A stretch of DNA of 64,000 nt from Castor canadensis. Lineage: Eukaryota; Chordata; Mammalia; Rodentia; Castoridae. Shown piece after piece: positions 31,384 through 43,730 of this stretch. Made by a program: the position numbers and the translations under genes. Numbering within the stretch: position 1 is the first letter of the stretch; each line of letters begins with the position of its first letter. The DNA is taken from the NCBI RefSeq assembly GCF_047511655.1, contig NC_133395.1:75324158-75388157 (forward strand), written 5' to 3'. The notes beneath the pieces are model-generated. The model was not told the origin of the DNA. It saw only the letters and a list, made by a program, of their open reading frames with translations, and made no database searches.

Positions 31384-31736
31384 CCTTTCATTAATAATGC
31401 ATTTTTGAAGAACTATTTCTGGAAGTTACTTTGGGGGTAGGGCCAGTGGGCAGCTGGAAGATCTCTTGAGTTAGCCTGTTTACCAGTTGTTCCTACTGTT
31501 CTCTCCTATTTTGAGGCTATGAAATCTGAATTTTCTCATCCTACCCCAAAGTCACAGAGTATGTGGTTGTTTGAAGACAAAGTATGTGATTTCCCATTGC
31601 AAACTTGTTTTCCTTTCCTTGTCTGTTAGGAGTTATTAGACATATTAATTTGTCCATTGTTCTTTTCAACACCTTCTTTCATTTCCAAATTATTTATAAA
31701 GTAATTCCCATTGCACGCTCCATAAACTTAATTAAA

Positions 31737-31815
31737 GTCGGGCATGGCGATACATGTCTGTAATCCCAGCACTTAGGAGGCTGAGGCAGCATGAGTTCCA
31801 GGACAGCCTCGAAAG
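31737..31815 (+). repeat. B1-type SINE, 3' truncated
   Basis: ggcatggcgatacatgtctg through 'ccaggacagcctcgaaagaa'. Confidence 0.75.
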
Positions 31816-31910
31816 AAAAAAGTCTTATTTGAGATATATTTATTTGCTTCAAGGTAGCATTTTCTTTTATATGATGAGATTTTTTTTTTTCTATACTGAA
31901 AAGCAAATAC

Positions 31911-31992
31911 AGGGCTGGAGGCATGACTCGAGTAGTAGAGTGCCTGCCTAGCAATGGCAAGCTCTTAGTTCAAACTCTAGTACTGCCAAAAG
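31911..31992 (+). repeat. ID-type SINE
   Basis: gggctggaggcatgactcga with a normal gttcaaactctagtac end. Confidence 0.8.
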
Positions 31993-33090
31993 AAAACCAA
32001 GTAGCACTTTTCTACAGCCACCACTCACAAGCGCCTTCCCTGGGCACTCACTCTTTGATATACAGGGGTGGGGACTATGCAGGATGCTATGTACAGCCCA
32101 GACAGGCCCACAGTTGTAGTGCAACTTATCCAGGCAGAGTGGGAATTGGTAGCAAGTGGCAAGGCTGAGGCTAAGGGGAGAACAAATATATTAGCTCAGG
32201 AGAGGAAGAGAACTTGCCTTTGGAGGCAGCCAGGGTTACTCACAGGACACAGCAATCACAGTCATTATCAAGCAGGAGATAGACAGTGACAGGAGTGATG
32301 TTCAAGCTGGGTCTGAGTGACATTCAGGATCCAAGAAAATTCCACAGGAATCAGGAGGATGACAGGAGTGTCACTAATTTCAGAGCAGTTGGGAAGAGAC
32401 AGCGCAGATTTGGGAAGATAACTTTGACTTTCAACTTGAATACTTCAGGTAGTTGATCTCTTTGAGTGCACACATTCTCTAATCTAGCAGGGGGAAGATG
32501 GAACCATCAGGGATTTTACGTAGGCCTTCCTAGATAGATGACAGTTGGACCAGCCAAGCAGCTTCCTGTCTCTTTTGACATTTATTTGCTTAGTGATCGC
32601 TGCCCTCCCTCTGGCACGTTTGGCATCTTAGAACCACTGTCCTTTCTGACTTACTCTGGCACACATGCTCAAGCTCTCAGACAATATCCACATCGGACAC
32701 TTCTCCACCAACTCTAGGTTCTCCAAATTGCGGCTGTTTACATAGCCTGTAAATTGCCTGCCCCAAGAGGCTGGCTTCTGATGGGTTTTTTCATCACTAG
32801 TTCAGTTCATCTTATGCATGTGTACTAGTCATTGAACTGTTGATCGATTAAGCTTGCACTTGACTTACGAGAACTGATTTAAACTGCTTATGACCCTAAG
32901 AGAGAATCCTTTAAATAAGTTATTATAACAATAAAGAGTATATAAATACACAGAAAAACATTTAGGTAATGCACGCATTAGTAGAGGCACTAGATTGGTT
33001 TGATGATAAAATTAGCATCAAGTATTCACCTGGAAACATTCCATAACCACTCAGTTTAGTAGATTAACCTACTGACTGCAATTCTCAACT
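31993..33090. other. Unassigned intergenic sequence
   Basis: About 1.1 kb without repeat, CpG cluster or convincing ORF. Confidence 0.45.
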
Positions 33091-33097
33091 TTTCTTT

Positions 33098-33385
33098 TGG
33101 CAGCACTGGGGTTTGAACTCAAGGCCTTGTGCTTGCTAGGCAGGTGCTCTCACCACTTGAGAGCCCTTTCTGTGATGGGTTTTTTCAAGATAGTGTCTCA
33201 TGAACTGTTTGCCCGGGACTGGCTTCAAACCAAGATCATCCTAATCTGTCTCCCGGTAACTAAAATTACAGGTGTGAGCCACCAGCACCTGGCTCAACTT
33301 TTCTTTTTGTGGTGCTGGAGATCAAATTTAGGGCCTTGCACTCGCTAGGCAAATGCTCTACCAGAGTTATATCCCAACCCCAATT
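33098..33385 (-). repeat. B1-ID dimer then classical ID, both reverse
   Basis: Dimer at 33098-33295 and ID at 33305-33385 (ggtgctggagatcaaattta...tatatcccaaccc). Confidence 0.82.
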
Positions 33386-34289
33386 TTCCAACCTTCCACT
33401 TTAAGCGAGACATTAATATTGAAGATGACAGTAATGTCCAGTAAAGAAGAATACAGTAATAAATAATTTAGACTCTTTATGCCTCAGTGACTTTCCTGAA
33501 TTACTCATGAAACAGCAACAAGTACTACTGGCGCTATTGGGAAAGCTGACATTATCCAGTCCCTATTTAACCATGGAGTCATTAAAAGATGAGAGAACAG
33601 AGGCTGGGAGAGAGAAACTCATTATTGTATTTAATGCAGACTCTGGTATCTGGAGAAGCTATATGTTTGGCTTGGCTGAAGGATATCAAAAGAGAATGAC
33701 ATTTGTTGTAGCCAAAATAAATAATTTTTATCTCTGTTTTTCATATGCAGAGATATGAGTAAACCAGCACATTCTACCTTTGGAGATTTGGGGAAAATAT
33801 GTAATGTTATATCAGGACAATATGAAACACATCCCTTATGCTACTCAATGTTCCATAACTGTTTGGGGAGTTCTTCACGAGCAAAGAAGATGGAGATTAA
33901 GTGATTGCAGGGAATTTAAGTACTCCTATAGTTTTTGGTATGGTCCACGCTGAAAGAACCACATCTGAATTGTCTGTGGTGTGATGATTTATCTGATAAC
34001 CCGTCTTCAGAGCACGTGGTCCAAATATCACAACACCTTAGTAAACACAACCTTCATTGCCAGGAAAACTTCCCTTGATGCTTCCTGAAATAGTCTTTCT
34101 GATCTCACCAGAGATGGAAATACCCTCCATTCTGTATAAACTCCAGAATTTTTTCCCTCTCTGTCCAAAAGAGGGAAATTTTTGTGGAGGCAGAACCCTT
34201 GCTCCCAGATATAAACATGATCAAATGCATGCATTTCTAGAAAGGCCTTTACTAAACGCTTAGACAAACTGAGAGTCCTGCTTTGCTTT
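33386..34289. other. Unassigned intergenic sequence
   Basis: A methionine-started 83-codon frame lies at 33507-33758. I recognise no domain, and it has no CpG context or splice signals that would argue for a gene. Confidence 0.45.
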
Positions 34290-34485
34290 TGTTTTGTTTT
34301 GAGGGCTTGAACTCAGGGCCTACACCTTGAGCCACCCCATTAGCCCTTTTATGAGTTTTTTTTTTTTTTTTTCCGAGATAGGGTCTCACGAACTATTTGC
34401 CTGAGCTGGCTTGGAACCGTGATCCTCCTCATCTCTGACTCCTGAGTAGCTGGGATTACAGGTGTGAGCCACTGGCGCCCAGCAA
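34290..34485 (-). repeat. B1-ID dimer SINE with short ID part
   Basis: Member of the deleted-ID subfamily (gggcctacaccttgagcc). Confidence 0.85.
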
Positions 34486-35545
34486 GAATCCTTCTTATGA
34501 AATATCATTTCCTACACTCTAACCATTATGCCTGCCAGACAAGATGTTTGCAATCAACTTTGTAGACTTCTGGATTTTGAGAAAACAGTTGAAGACACTA
34601 AGACTTGAAATAGGAGAAGTAAGTGAAAATCAGAAGTCACTCGATGTACAGTCTCCACCCATGGCTGGCGCACATGCGTAGTTATGTGCTCAATAGCTAT
34701 TATAAATGACAGCTATCATAATTTTGTTATTTGGAGATGTTCGTATTTAATGACAAGTGGTACACCTATACACATTTCTAAGTGTGCGCACATATTTGTA
34801 TAGATATATAGGCATGCATAAACAGAGAAGTGTCTCACTTTCCTAATTTCCCCAAAATAATCTTTCCTTGTGAATTAATTCATTGCGGTTTGCTGTGTAT
34901 TTGTTCTGCGGCTCAGAGTGGGAAGGAAGAAGCAGTTGCCGAGGTGTGAAATGGCTCATTTATTTTAGTTCATTATTAACCTCTAAGCCTCACCATCAGA
35001 ATTCTAATCTTAGCACTGAGGCAACATTGGCCACAGATGGAATAGTTCATCAATGAATTGAAATTGCCAAACAAAGCTGTGCCTGGGCTGCCTCCATCAC
35101 AGACTGATAGCATGTTAGCACTGGGTGGGACCTCAGCCATCGCCCACTCAATGCCCTCGTTTCACACCTAAGGAAACTGGAGCTGAGGAGGTAAGGGGAC
35201 CTGATGGAGCACCCCGCAAATATCAGAGGGGTCATTCCATAGCTGACTTTCCTTCTCATCCAGACTCCATTGAATCTCATTGCTGTAGGGCTGGCTTCCT
35301 CTCTGCAAAAACAAATCTGAGTAACTGAGTACATGAGAAAGCATGGTGGCTGGATTGCTTCCTTGATCTCTGTGCAGGATGGCCCGTGAGCCCTTCAAAT
35401 GTGCAGATGAGAGGTTATGATCTTGAGATAATTAAAGGGGCTCCAGCCATTGTCTCGCCTGAGCCTCGTCTTTGCTGCTTTGTTGTTGTGGATATCCAAA
35501 ATATATGGGTGCTCAGAAATACCACCTCATTTTAAAGTTAAAAAG
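34486..35545. other. Unassigned intergenic sequence
   Basis: A possible MIR trace at 35120-35200 (caatgccctcgtttcacacc). Otherwise nothing recognised. Confidence 0.4.
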
Positions 35546-35622
35546 TTGGGGACGAGCAGAATGACTCACATAGTAGGGCACCTGTTTAGCAAGTCTACCC
35601 TGAGTTCAAACTCTAGTACTGT
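35546..35622 (+). repeat. ID-type SINE
   Basis: Degenerate: ggacgagcagaatgactcac ... gttcaaactctagtactg. Confidence 0.72.
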
Positions 35623-35692
35623 CAAAAAACAGTAATAAAATTTCAAAGTCAGTTCTACTTTTCTTTTTCAAAGATATTTTCATGTATTTATT

Positions 35693-35950
35693 TCTTTTTT
35701 GCAATGCTAGGGATTGAACCCAGGGCCTTGGGCATGCTAGGTAAGTGCTCTACTACTGAGCTATGCCTGCAGTTCTCCAAGAGGTATTTTAAAATGAGGT
35801 CTTTGAAATAGGTTATGAGCACTCTTTTATATCTAGGAAAGCAAAGCAGTTTTGTTTTGTTTTTTTTTTTTTGATGATGCTGGGGATTCAATCCAGAGCC
35901 TTGTACAGGCTAGGCAAGAGCTCTATCACCAAACCACATCCCCAGCCCTC
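35693..35950 (-). repeat. Two classical ID SINEs
   Basis: Units at 35693-35775 and 35868-35950, both reverse and separated by about 90 bp of unrelated sequence. Confidence 0.82.
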
Positions 35951-36019
35951 TGTCTCTTATATCTAGGCATAACATTTTTAGTAAGAATTGGTTATTGGTG
36001 AGTTCAAGAAATCATTTGT

Positions 36020-36240
36020 TGCCTGGTGCCAGTGGCTCACACCTATAATCCTATCTACTCAGGAGGAGGCAGAGATCAGGAGGATCACGGTTTGAAGCCA
36101 GCCCGGGCAAGGTTTTCAATAGGTTCTGCAAGACCCTATTGAAAAAAACCCTTCACAGAAAAGAAAGGGGGCTGGTGGAGTGGCTCAAGGTGAAGTCCCT
36201 GAGTTCAAAGCCTCAGTACTGCAAAAAAAAAAAAAAAAAA
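36020..36240 (+). repeat. B1-ID dimer SINE
   Basis: Flanks aaatcatttgt and aaatcacttgt suggest the target duplication. A22-type tail. Confidence 0.87.
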
Positions 36241-36597
36241 AAAATCACTTGTCTTGGATTCTGATGTCTGTTGTGCAAATCAGCCTACAACCACACATGC
36301 AGAACTAAAAGTGGGGGAACAGCAGGGGACCCTCAAAGGCAGGATTTGGGTCCCCTTTATTTTTAGCTCTCCAGGACTAAGTGTAGCATTTGGTACATCA
36401 TAGTGCTCAGTAAAGTTTGTTAGACAAATTAAAGAGTACTATAGTTCGAATCTGATGTGTCTCCCAAAGGCTTATGTGTCAACAGTTTAGTCGCCAGCAT
36501 GGTGAGATCAGGAGGTGGTGGGACCTTAAGAGGTGGGTCTTAGTGGGAGGTCTTAGGTCCTTGGGGGTATACCCTTAAAGGGAATAGTTCCCACTTC

Positions 36598-36940
36598 TTA
36601 TTTATTTATTTATTTATTTATTTCAGTACTGGGTTTAAACTCAGAGCCTCTGCTTGCTGGGCAGTCACTTTACCATTTGAACCATGCCCCCAGCCCTATT
36701 TGGCTTTGATTGTTTTCCCAGAGGATCTTGTGTTTTTGCCCAGAGCTGGCCTCAGACTGTGCTGCTCATATTTATGCCTTCCTTCCACATAGCTGGGATT
36801 CCAGGCATGCTTGTGTCCTGTTTATTTGTTGAGATGGCATCTTTTTAATTTTTTATCAGGCTGGCCTGGAACTATGATCCTCCTGATCTCTGCTTCCTGA
36901 GTAGCTGGAATGACAGATACAAATCACTATGACCAGCTGA
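36598..36940 (-). repeat. SINEs inside the LTR: dimer and B1
   Basis: An (ATTT)n leader at 36598-36622, an ID plus degenerate B1 at 36625-36812, and a second B1 at 36822-36940. Confidence 0.7.
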
Positions 36941-37124
36941 CATTAATTCCTTTATGTCTCTCTCTTTGGCCTCCTGGTCATGAGGTGAGTGACTTTGTTA
37001 TGTGCTCTCACCATGATGAGCAGCCTCGCCACAGGCCCAAAAGCAACAAAGGCAATTCACCATGGACTGAGAGTCCCAAAACTGTGAGCCAAAACAAACC
37101 CTTTGTTCTTTCTTTCTTTTTTTT

Positions 37125-37295
37125 TTGCTGCTGGTAATTAAACCTAGGACCTTACACATGTAAGTGTCACCACTGAGCTACACCCCCAGGACTACCTTTC
37201 CTCTCCCCCTGGCCCCAGCAGTACTGGGGGTTGAACTCAGGGCCTTGCACTTGCTAGACAGGCACTCTACCACTTGATCTACTCTGCCAGCCTTA
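37125..37295 (-). repeat. Two ID-type SINEs inside the LTR
   Basis: A classical ID at 37125-37192 and a dimer-type ID at 37212-37295. Confidence 0.75.
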
Positions 37296-37724
37296 CCATT
37301 CCTCTTTTTAAGTTGATTATCTCAGGTATTTTATTACAGCAATGGAATATTACACCTAACATAGTAAGCAAGTTACACTTCTTATTCTCCAAGCTTTCCA
37401 TAGAGGTTGTACCTTAATATGGGAACAGATATTTGTGTTTTCTAAAGCTGTCTCAAACTTGATGGTCTTGTAGCTACTTTGGTAACTCAAAAACAAGCAA
37501 ACAAATGACTTTTTAAAAACATTTTCCTGTCTCTTCTGGTAGCCATTGCAAAGCATATTCCCATGTGTGAGGGGGGATCCTTTGAACCCCTAGGACTTGG
37601 GAATGAACCCCTGCACCCCGTGATACCTTCAGAATTCTATGCTATTCAGAAATTCCGGCCTATTTCCTTTGCCTACTACAGAGGCCAATCTGCTAGCTCC
37701 CTACACATTCTTGCCCCCACTCCC

Positions 37725-37795
37725 CCCTTTTGTGTTACTGGGGTTTGAACTCAGGGCTTTGTGCTTGCTAAGCAGGTGTTCTACCAGCCCAGATT
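37725..37795 (-). repeat. ID-type SINE
   Basis: The gtgttactggggtttgaact start is intact. About 10 bp before the end is lost. Confidence 0.78.
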
Positions 37796-38904
37796 CTCAC
37801 TTCTCTTGAACACATCTGTGGCAAGGCTCAGTGGGACTGCAGGCCGCATGGTGTCCTTTCAAGAAAAAAATTAAACCTTAGCTTTGCTGGCTGAAATTTT
37901 AGATGACTTTTTTGTAATGAAGTCCCTTACCTGCCTGTTGTTAGAATGCCAGCCTGACTCGTGACTTAATTTGTTCAGTAAAGTGGTGGGACATCACACA
38001 GGCAATGGCTGGCAAGGTGGCTCCTGAGGCACCCACGTGTGGCAAAACTATTGTGTACGTGTACGTGGTCCATGAGCAGCACAGGCATTCCAGCACACGT
38101 GTGTGTATTTCAGTACTCTCAAGAACTCATGCCGGGGCAAGAAATACGTATATTTTGTCCATTTGGGGAATGGACAAAAGACAGAGTCAAGGAACTGTCT
38201 AGAAGCCTATAGTTATGTAAGTAACCAAAGCCTCCTGCAGGAAGGCTCAGCGCCGCCCATGTTCACAAAGTGCATTAGAGGATGTTTCTGTGATGTTAAA
38301 GCAAGTCTCCTTAAGTAGCATCTGCAATGAAATATCTCTGTTGACTACATTTTCTTTTCCAGAGACATCAGAAAAGAACAGGACTTGCCTCTCAGGTCTG
38401 AAAAATGACACTCTGCTTCCTTTCTTAAAATTTTCCATAGTGTTGTTCCACCTTGGGTTTGAATTATAGAAAGACAGATATTTTTGTCTCTGAGCCAAGA
38501 CTAGTTGCCTGTGTCTCTTACATGGAAGCTTCACTTCATAAAAGAGGTTTTTATTTTACTTGATTTTTCTGGAGGCATTTAAAACTTTTGCAGTAGACTT
38601 TGCAACATGAGTTTTTTCTGTCAAGGCACCGTCATAAGTCGGTGGAAGGGTTACACTAACTGCATGGAAGTCTTGGGGAGGTCAGGCAACATGTCCAGCA
38701 GTTCTCAGAACACCTGCCTGGGAGGTTTCTTAATCAGCTGGAAGGTTGGCTATTTAAACAGAAGGAGTTATGTGTTCTTTTTATAAGTCTCTCCAGCATC
38801 TTCTAAATGGTCCACATTAGGTTAAGGAGAAAAAAAAATCACTCAGTTCTCACTCACTACCCCAAGTCAATAAAGTAAAAATAAAAATATATTTATAAGA
38901 AGGG
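37796..38904. other. Unassigned intergenic sequence
   Basis: No gene recognised. A short ACGT-rich patch lies at 38030-38105. Confidence 0.45.
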
Positions 38905-39210
38905 CAGTGGAGTGGCTCAAGTGGTGGTGTGCCTGCTTCTAGCAAGTGTGAAGCCCTGAGTTCAACCCCTAGTACACTCAAAAAAAAAAAAAAAGATGGT
39001 TTAAAAAGCTTATAGAGAGCTAGGCATGGTAGTTCTATAATCCCAGCACACACAAGGCTGAGTCAGGAGGATCCAGAGTTTAAGGCTATTGTAGGTTACA
39101 AAGCAAGACTCTGTCTCAAAAAAATAAAAAGGGCTGGGGATGTGGCTTAGTGGCAGAGCGCTTGCCTAGCATGTGCGAGGCCCTGGGCTCCATCCCCAGC
39201 CTTGGGGTAA
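38905..39210 (+). repeat. Three SINEs in tandem: ID, B1, classical ID
   Basis: 38905-38993 (A14 tail), 39018-39130 (B1) and 39131-39210 (classical ID, 'gggctggggatgtggcttag'). Confidence 0.85.
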
Positions 39211-39422
39211 AAAAACCTTATGGAAAATTTCCTGCATGATAAATCTACATTGGGTTATTATTTTAAGCTAGACAAGTTCATTTGGGATCTACCTCACACT
39301 TTTGAAGTTGATTTCATGGAGCAGGTCTGTGTCTTCATGACCACTAACCCCTTCCCACCCCAACAGTGTCACTGTGAGAAAAATGTTCTGGAGGGGCAAT
39401 GTCAACCACTAGTCTACTGGAT

Positions 39423-39423
<1 letters not shown>

Positions 39424-39454
<31 letters not shown>
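39424..39454. repeat. (TG)n microsatellite
   Basis: About 15 units abutting the reverse SINE at 39455. Confidence 0.95.
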
Positions 39455-39455
<1 letters not shown>

Positions 39456-39658
39456 CTGGGTTTGAACTCAGGGCTTCCTACTTGGAAAGCAGGCACTCTA
39501 CTGCTTGAGCCACACCTGCAGTCCATTTTGCTCTGGTTATTTTGGAGATGGGGGGTCTCACAAATTATTTGCCTGGGCTAGCCTCAAACCAAGATCCTCC
39601 CAATCTCAGCCTCCCAAGTAGCTAGGATTATAGGCGTGAGCCACCAGCACTCCACTTA
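39455..39658 (-). repeat. B1-ID dimer SINE
   Basis: The (TG)n stands where the poly-T leader would be. Linker of the second subfamily (ttattttggagatggggg). Confidence 0.87.
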
Positions 39659-40544
39659 ACTGGATGTTTTTTATATTTCTTATGAACATGATTTTCTGGA
39701 TATCTTTTTCAGTCTTTATTTAGATGTTTGTTCTGCAGAACAGCAGTGGATAACTAAGAGAGGGCAGTAGCCAACTAAAGATCATCTTCCCCACTCAAGC
39801 AGCTTAGGGTCCGGCCTTCAGACCAGCTTGTTCAGCTTATTATACTGCTGGCTCTACATGAAAATCTTCCCTTTCTAATGTTCAGCGATGTGGAGACTGA
39901 GATTTTCTCTGAGTCAATCAAATAATCTGAGATGTTGGTGGGCGTGTCTACTGCCTACTGCCTACTGCTTCTAGGGCACAAAAGTTTTCTGTGTCCTGAA
40001 TTTATCCTTTGTATGTTGAGCAATCCTGGTTCCTTTTAAAGCCAGTCTTTTCCTAGCTCCCTCTCCAGCCAGCTGGGTGACTCCTCTCTGAGCCTGCTGG
40101 CTTTCCCAATTATCTCCTCTTGTATAGTTCAGAAACCTATCCTCACCCTTCAAATAAAAACAAAACAATTCATATGCATTCCTCAGACGAACAGGAGTGA
40201 GTCACCATCCTGGCCAGCATGTGTGGTTCAGTCGTATGTGTCAGGACATGTAGTCCCGTGTAGCTTTCTCTGGCCACTCTGTATAGCAAATGAATGGCTG
40301 AGCTAGTGAAAGTTTAGCAATCATAAAATGCTCACTAGACTCTGAGGCACCTAATATGGTAATGAACTGAAAAATATGTCTCCCAAGAAAACACTGGTCA
40401 TGACAATGACTAGAGAAGAAAATCCCTAGAACTCTTGGCAACCTGATGATTTATCTTATTCACTGGGATATGTGGGTTTCCTTGATCTGATGATTAATCA
40501 CAAGAATTGTTTCCACTGGACATAAAAGAGACAACTTGAAAAGG
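39659..40544. other. Unassigned intergenic sequence
   Basis: No repeat or ORF worth reporting. A tract of ctactgc repeats lies at 39950-39968. Confidence 0.4.
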
Positions 40545-40625
40545 AAGAGGGATGCAAATGCAGCTTGGTAGAATACTTGCTTGGTATGTGCCAGGCCCTG
40601 GGTTCAAACCCCAGCACCACATAAC
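40545..40625 (+). repeat. ID-type SINE (classical)
   Basis: Ends ccctgggttcaaaccccagc. Confidence 0.78.
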
Positions 40626-40659
40626 ACACAAACACACAGAATTGAATTTTTCTTTTTTT

Positions 40660-40850
40660 TTTTTCCAGCAGTACTAGGGTTTGAACTCAGGGCCTCACCC
40701 TTGCTAGGCAGGTGCTCTACCACTTGAGCTACTCCACCAGCCTGTTTTGTGCTGGCTTTTGTCAAGATAGGGTCTCACAAACTATTTGCCTGGGCTGGCC
40801 TTGAACTGAGATCCTCTCAATGTCTCCCTCTTGGTACCCAGGGGGTGGGA
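40660..40850 (-). repeat. B1-ID dimer SINE, truncated
   Basis: The B1 part stops after ctctcaatgtctccctcttgg; the ggattacagg end is missing. A further ID scrap lies at 40928-40975. Confidence 0.8.
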
Positions 40851-40975
40851 TGGTGGGGGGGAGGAATTTTTTCTTATAATTGAAAGTAAAAGAAGCTAGG
40901 CTGGTAATAGCTTCTATAGATTTTATTTTATTTGTGGTGCTGAGAACCCACTGAGCTATATCCCCAGACTCCCAA

Positions 40976-42240
40976 CCTCTGTAGCTTTTAGATATGAAAA
41001 GTTATAGACTCTGGTTTTAGTTATTAGAAAGCATGAGCTTGGGCTTTTTAACCCCTTAATTAAAGTTCTTGTTCAAAAAGTGTGTTCAAACACAAATGCC
41101 AGCAGCTCACTTTCTACAGTAATTTCATAAAAGCAGAGGAGTGGACGGTTCTCCACATGGATGTCCCGCTGGAGAAATCTTCTTAGCAATCACCTAGGTA
41201 GGGAGGCCCCACATGCTTGTTGAAGATCTTACTGAGAGGCACTGGTGAGGATATAAGATCAAGATGAGCCCAGACCTGAGGTAGGACACAGAGAAGCCCA
41301 GAAAACACCAGAGTTGGTGGAGCTGTGTTTTCTGTCTGTGAAGCTTTCATTTGTTTTGTTCCCTTTTAACAATACCATATGAGCCCCTCAAAGTCACCTC
41401 ACCTCATATCCACCTTCAGCCTAAAATGAAGACACTCCAGTTATGTGGTGCATTCCAGGTATTTTCACCTCGAAATGTCAATTCAGTGGGAGAAATTATC
41501 AGTTAAGTTAAAGTGGATTGCTCACAAGTTATCTTCAACCAATTACTGTGGATTTGTATAGGCCCAGGTTCAAGTTTTTCATCCTTACCCTATCTGCTTC
41601 CTCACCCATTAAAAAGAAAAAGAAAAAGTTACAGCAAGGAATGGAGCATGTGATTTCTGGGTTTTTACTCTGGTAAGATAGCCAGATTTTAAAAACTCTG
41701 ACTGGTCTGATGGATAGTTCCATCCATTTGGCCATTTGGTGGTCCCACTGGTATAACCAGTGGGCATCCATGACTCAGTACATTCTAATTCTACCTGCAT
41801 GCTCACCTGATTCCAACTGAAGCCTGATATTAGGTCCAAATCTAACTGTGCATCTTACATTTCTAGCATAAAGCGAGATCCTTGGTATTTGAATTTTCCC
41901 TCCCAAAGAATTCTCATTAATCCAGTTCAAGTTCTAGCAAGAAGTCATTTAGACTTGAGAAATTCTAAAACATATGGAATTGTAAGCCAAGATGATAACA
42001 GATAGAGATGAAATATATTCAAAGGATGGTCATAATACTTCTTGGAGCATTTTCATAAAAGTTGTCCCTTTAGAGTAGAAATGACAATTATACTTTTTTA
42101 ACTGAATCTTCAGAGGTAACTCACTTTGTAGGACATTTGATAGGCTTAAACTCCTTCTCATTTTAATTATAAAATTCAACTTATATTTCTCTAGAACAGG
42201 CATCAAATCCAGAATGCAGCAAAACTATTTTTAAAAAAAT
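40976..42240. other. Unassigned intergenic sequence
   Basis: About 1.26 kb, AT-rich, repeat-free by eye. Confidence 0.45.
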
Positions 42241-42250
42241 CACATATTTA

Positions 42251-42357
42251 GAGCTGGGGACGTAGCTCAAGTGGCAGAGTGACTGCCTAGTAAGTGCAAG
42301 GCCCTGAACTCAAACCCCAGTACACCAAAAAAATTAAAACAAACAAACAAAACCCCC
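42251..42357 (+). repeat. ID-type SINE
   Basis: Perfect 10-bp flanking duplication cacatattta at 42241-42250 and 42358-42367. Confidence 0.9.
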
Positions 42358-42697
42358 CACATATTTAAAGATAAAATTATATTTTACTGCTAAATTATTC
42401 ATAGTATTACTCAAAATAAATTATTGGACTATGAAGGCAAGTAGTAGACTTATTTTTATATTTGTCATAATAGCTAAGAATCTTCAAGAGAAAAGCAATA
42501 TTATAACAATAAAACAAACCAGACAGCAGACTCAAGTGGCCTCAACAAATCTTAACAAGATTTTGTAAAAGGAGACTATACAAGTAGCTTTTTTAAAAGT
42601 TAGCCTATTGTGGACACTTCTGGCTTTTGGAAATGAATGCCTGAACTTGGTGAAAGTTTCAAAGAGACACAGATCCTTCAATTTAAAAGGCAACAGA

Positions 42698-42758
42698 GGA
42701 CTGGGGGTGCAGCTCAGTGGTAGAGCAGGAGGCCCTGAGTTTGATCCCAGCTGCAGAT
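42698..42758 (+). repeat. ID-type SINE (classical), deleted
   Basis: ggactgggggtgcagctcag, then a deletion to caggaggccctgag. Confidence 0.75.
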
Positions 42759-43371
42759 AAAAGTTACCACCTGAGGAAGGGCTGTGTCTGTGTAGACAGG
42801 GTTAGGAAAGACGTCCATCTGGCAGGGTGAGGGAGTACAAGTCCCAGAGCAAACAAGATCACAGCAGATGGTAGAGTACAGATAATGATCCAACAGATGA
42901 GAACCCCAAGTACTTTCTTTGTATGGTCTGTCTTCCCCGACCAGGAGATCCTGTGTCCACTGCTGTATTCCCAGCTTCTGCAACAAGACCTCTCTCCTAG
43001 AACATGCTCCTTACTAGTTAATGAATGAACGAGTGAACACAAGCTATTTCAGAAGACAGATTTGTCTAAGGGAATTATACTAATGAGTTATACTATGCTA
43101 AGTGTCTATGTGTATACGGGATTCTGTGATTCGACATGAGAACACACAAGGTCGCGCTGAGGGAAGAGGGGCTGCGATGGAATGAAGGGGTAGCTTTGGG
43201 AAGAAGATGGTGTTCGGAATGGCGTTAAATGATGATGGCGGGAAAAGCAGAGCTGGAACTGGAATGTTAGGCCCAGGACTTTGTTTTCAGTGTCCTGGGG
43301 TCTCTAAGGATTGGAACCACTTCACCTACCTTTGAATGACGGGGTTCACTTCTGCTTATCTTTAATATCTA
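42759..43371. other. Unassigned intergenic sequence
   Basis: Nothing recognised. A few CpGs near 43120-43230 do not amount to an island. Confidence 0.4.
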
Positions 43372-43490
43372 TGAGCTGGGAGTGGTGGTGCACACCTGTG
43401 ATCTCAGCATTTGGGAGTTTGAAGTAGGAAGATCATGAGTTCCAGTCAGGCCTGGGCTATATAGTGAGAGCCTGTCTCAAAAAATTAAAT
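43372..43490 (+). repeat. B1-type SINE
   Basis: Old 'gatctcagcatttggg' type with a tail of AAATTAAATT. Confidence 0.82.
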
Positions 43491-43517
43491 TAAAAATCAA
43501 AGTTAAAAATCAATAAA

Positions 43518-43730
43518 GAGCTAGGTACTGGTAGCTCATGCCTGTAATCCTAGCTACTTGGGAGGCTGAGATTAGGAGGATCATGATTCAAGGCCAGCTT
43601 GGGCAAATAGTTCCAGAGACTGCATCTCCAAAATAATCAGAGCAAAATGGACTGGAGGTGTGGTTCAAGCAGTACAGTACCTGCTTTGCAAGTGGGAAGC
43701 CCTGAGTTCAAACCTAGTCCCACCAAAAAG
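43518..43730 (+). repeat. B1-ID dimer SINE
   Basis: Second-subfamily linker (aataatcagagcaaaatgga), followed by a GGAA-rich tract. Confidence 0.88.

Larger units (their letters stand above)
36430..37350 (+). repeat. Solo LTR, ERVL-MaLR type, split by SINEs
   Basis: Same family as 30121: 'ggcttatgtgtcaacagttt', gaccttaagaggtgggtct, 'cacaggcccaaaagcaacaa', 'gtgagccaaaacaaaccctt', and a terminal ttgattatctcaggtatttt. No internal genes. Interrupted at about 36600-36940 and 37105-37300. Confidence 0.75.

Noticed and set aside
33507..33758. 83-codon + frame starting MKQQQVLLALLG.
   Set aside because: The start looks slightly signal-like, but there is no domain, promoter context or splice site, and it lies in ordinary AT-rich DNA.
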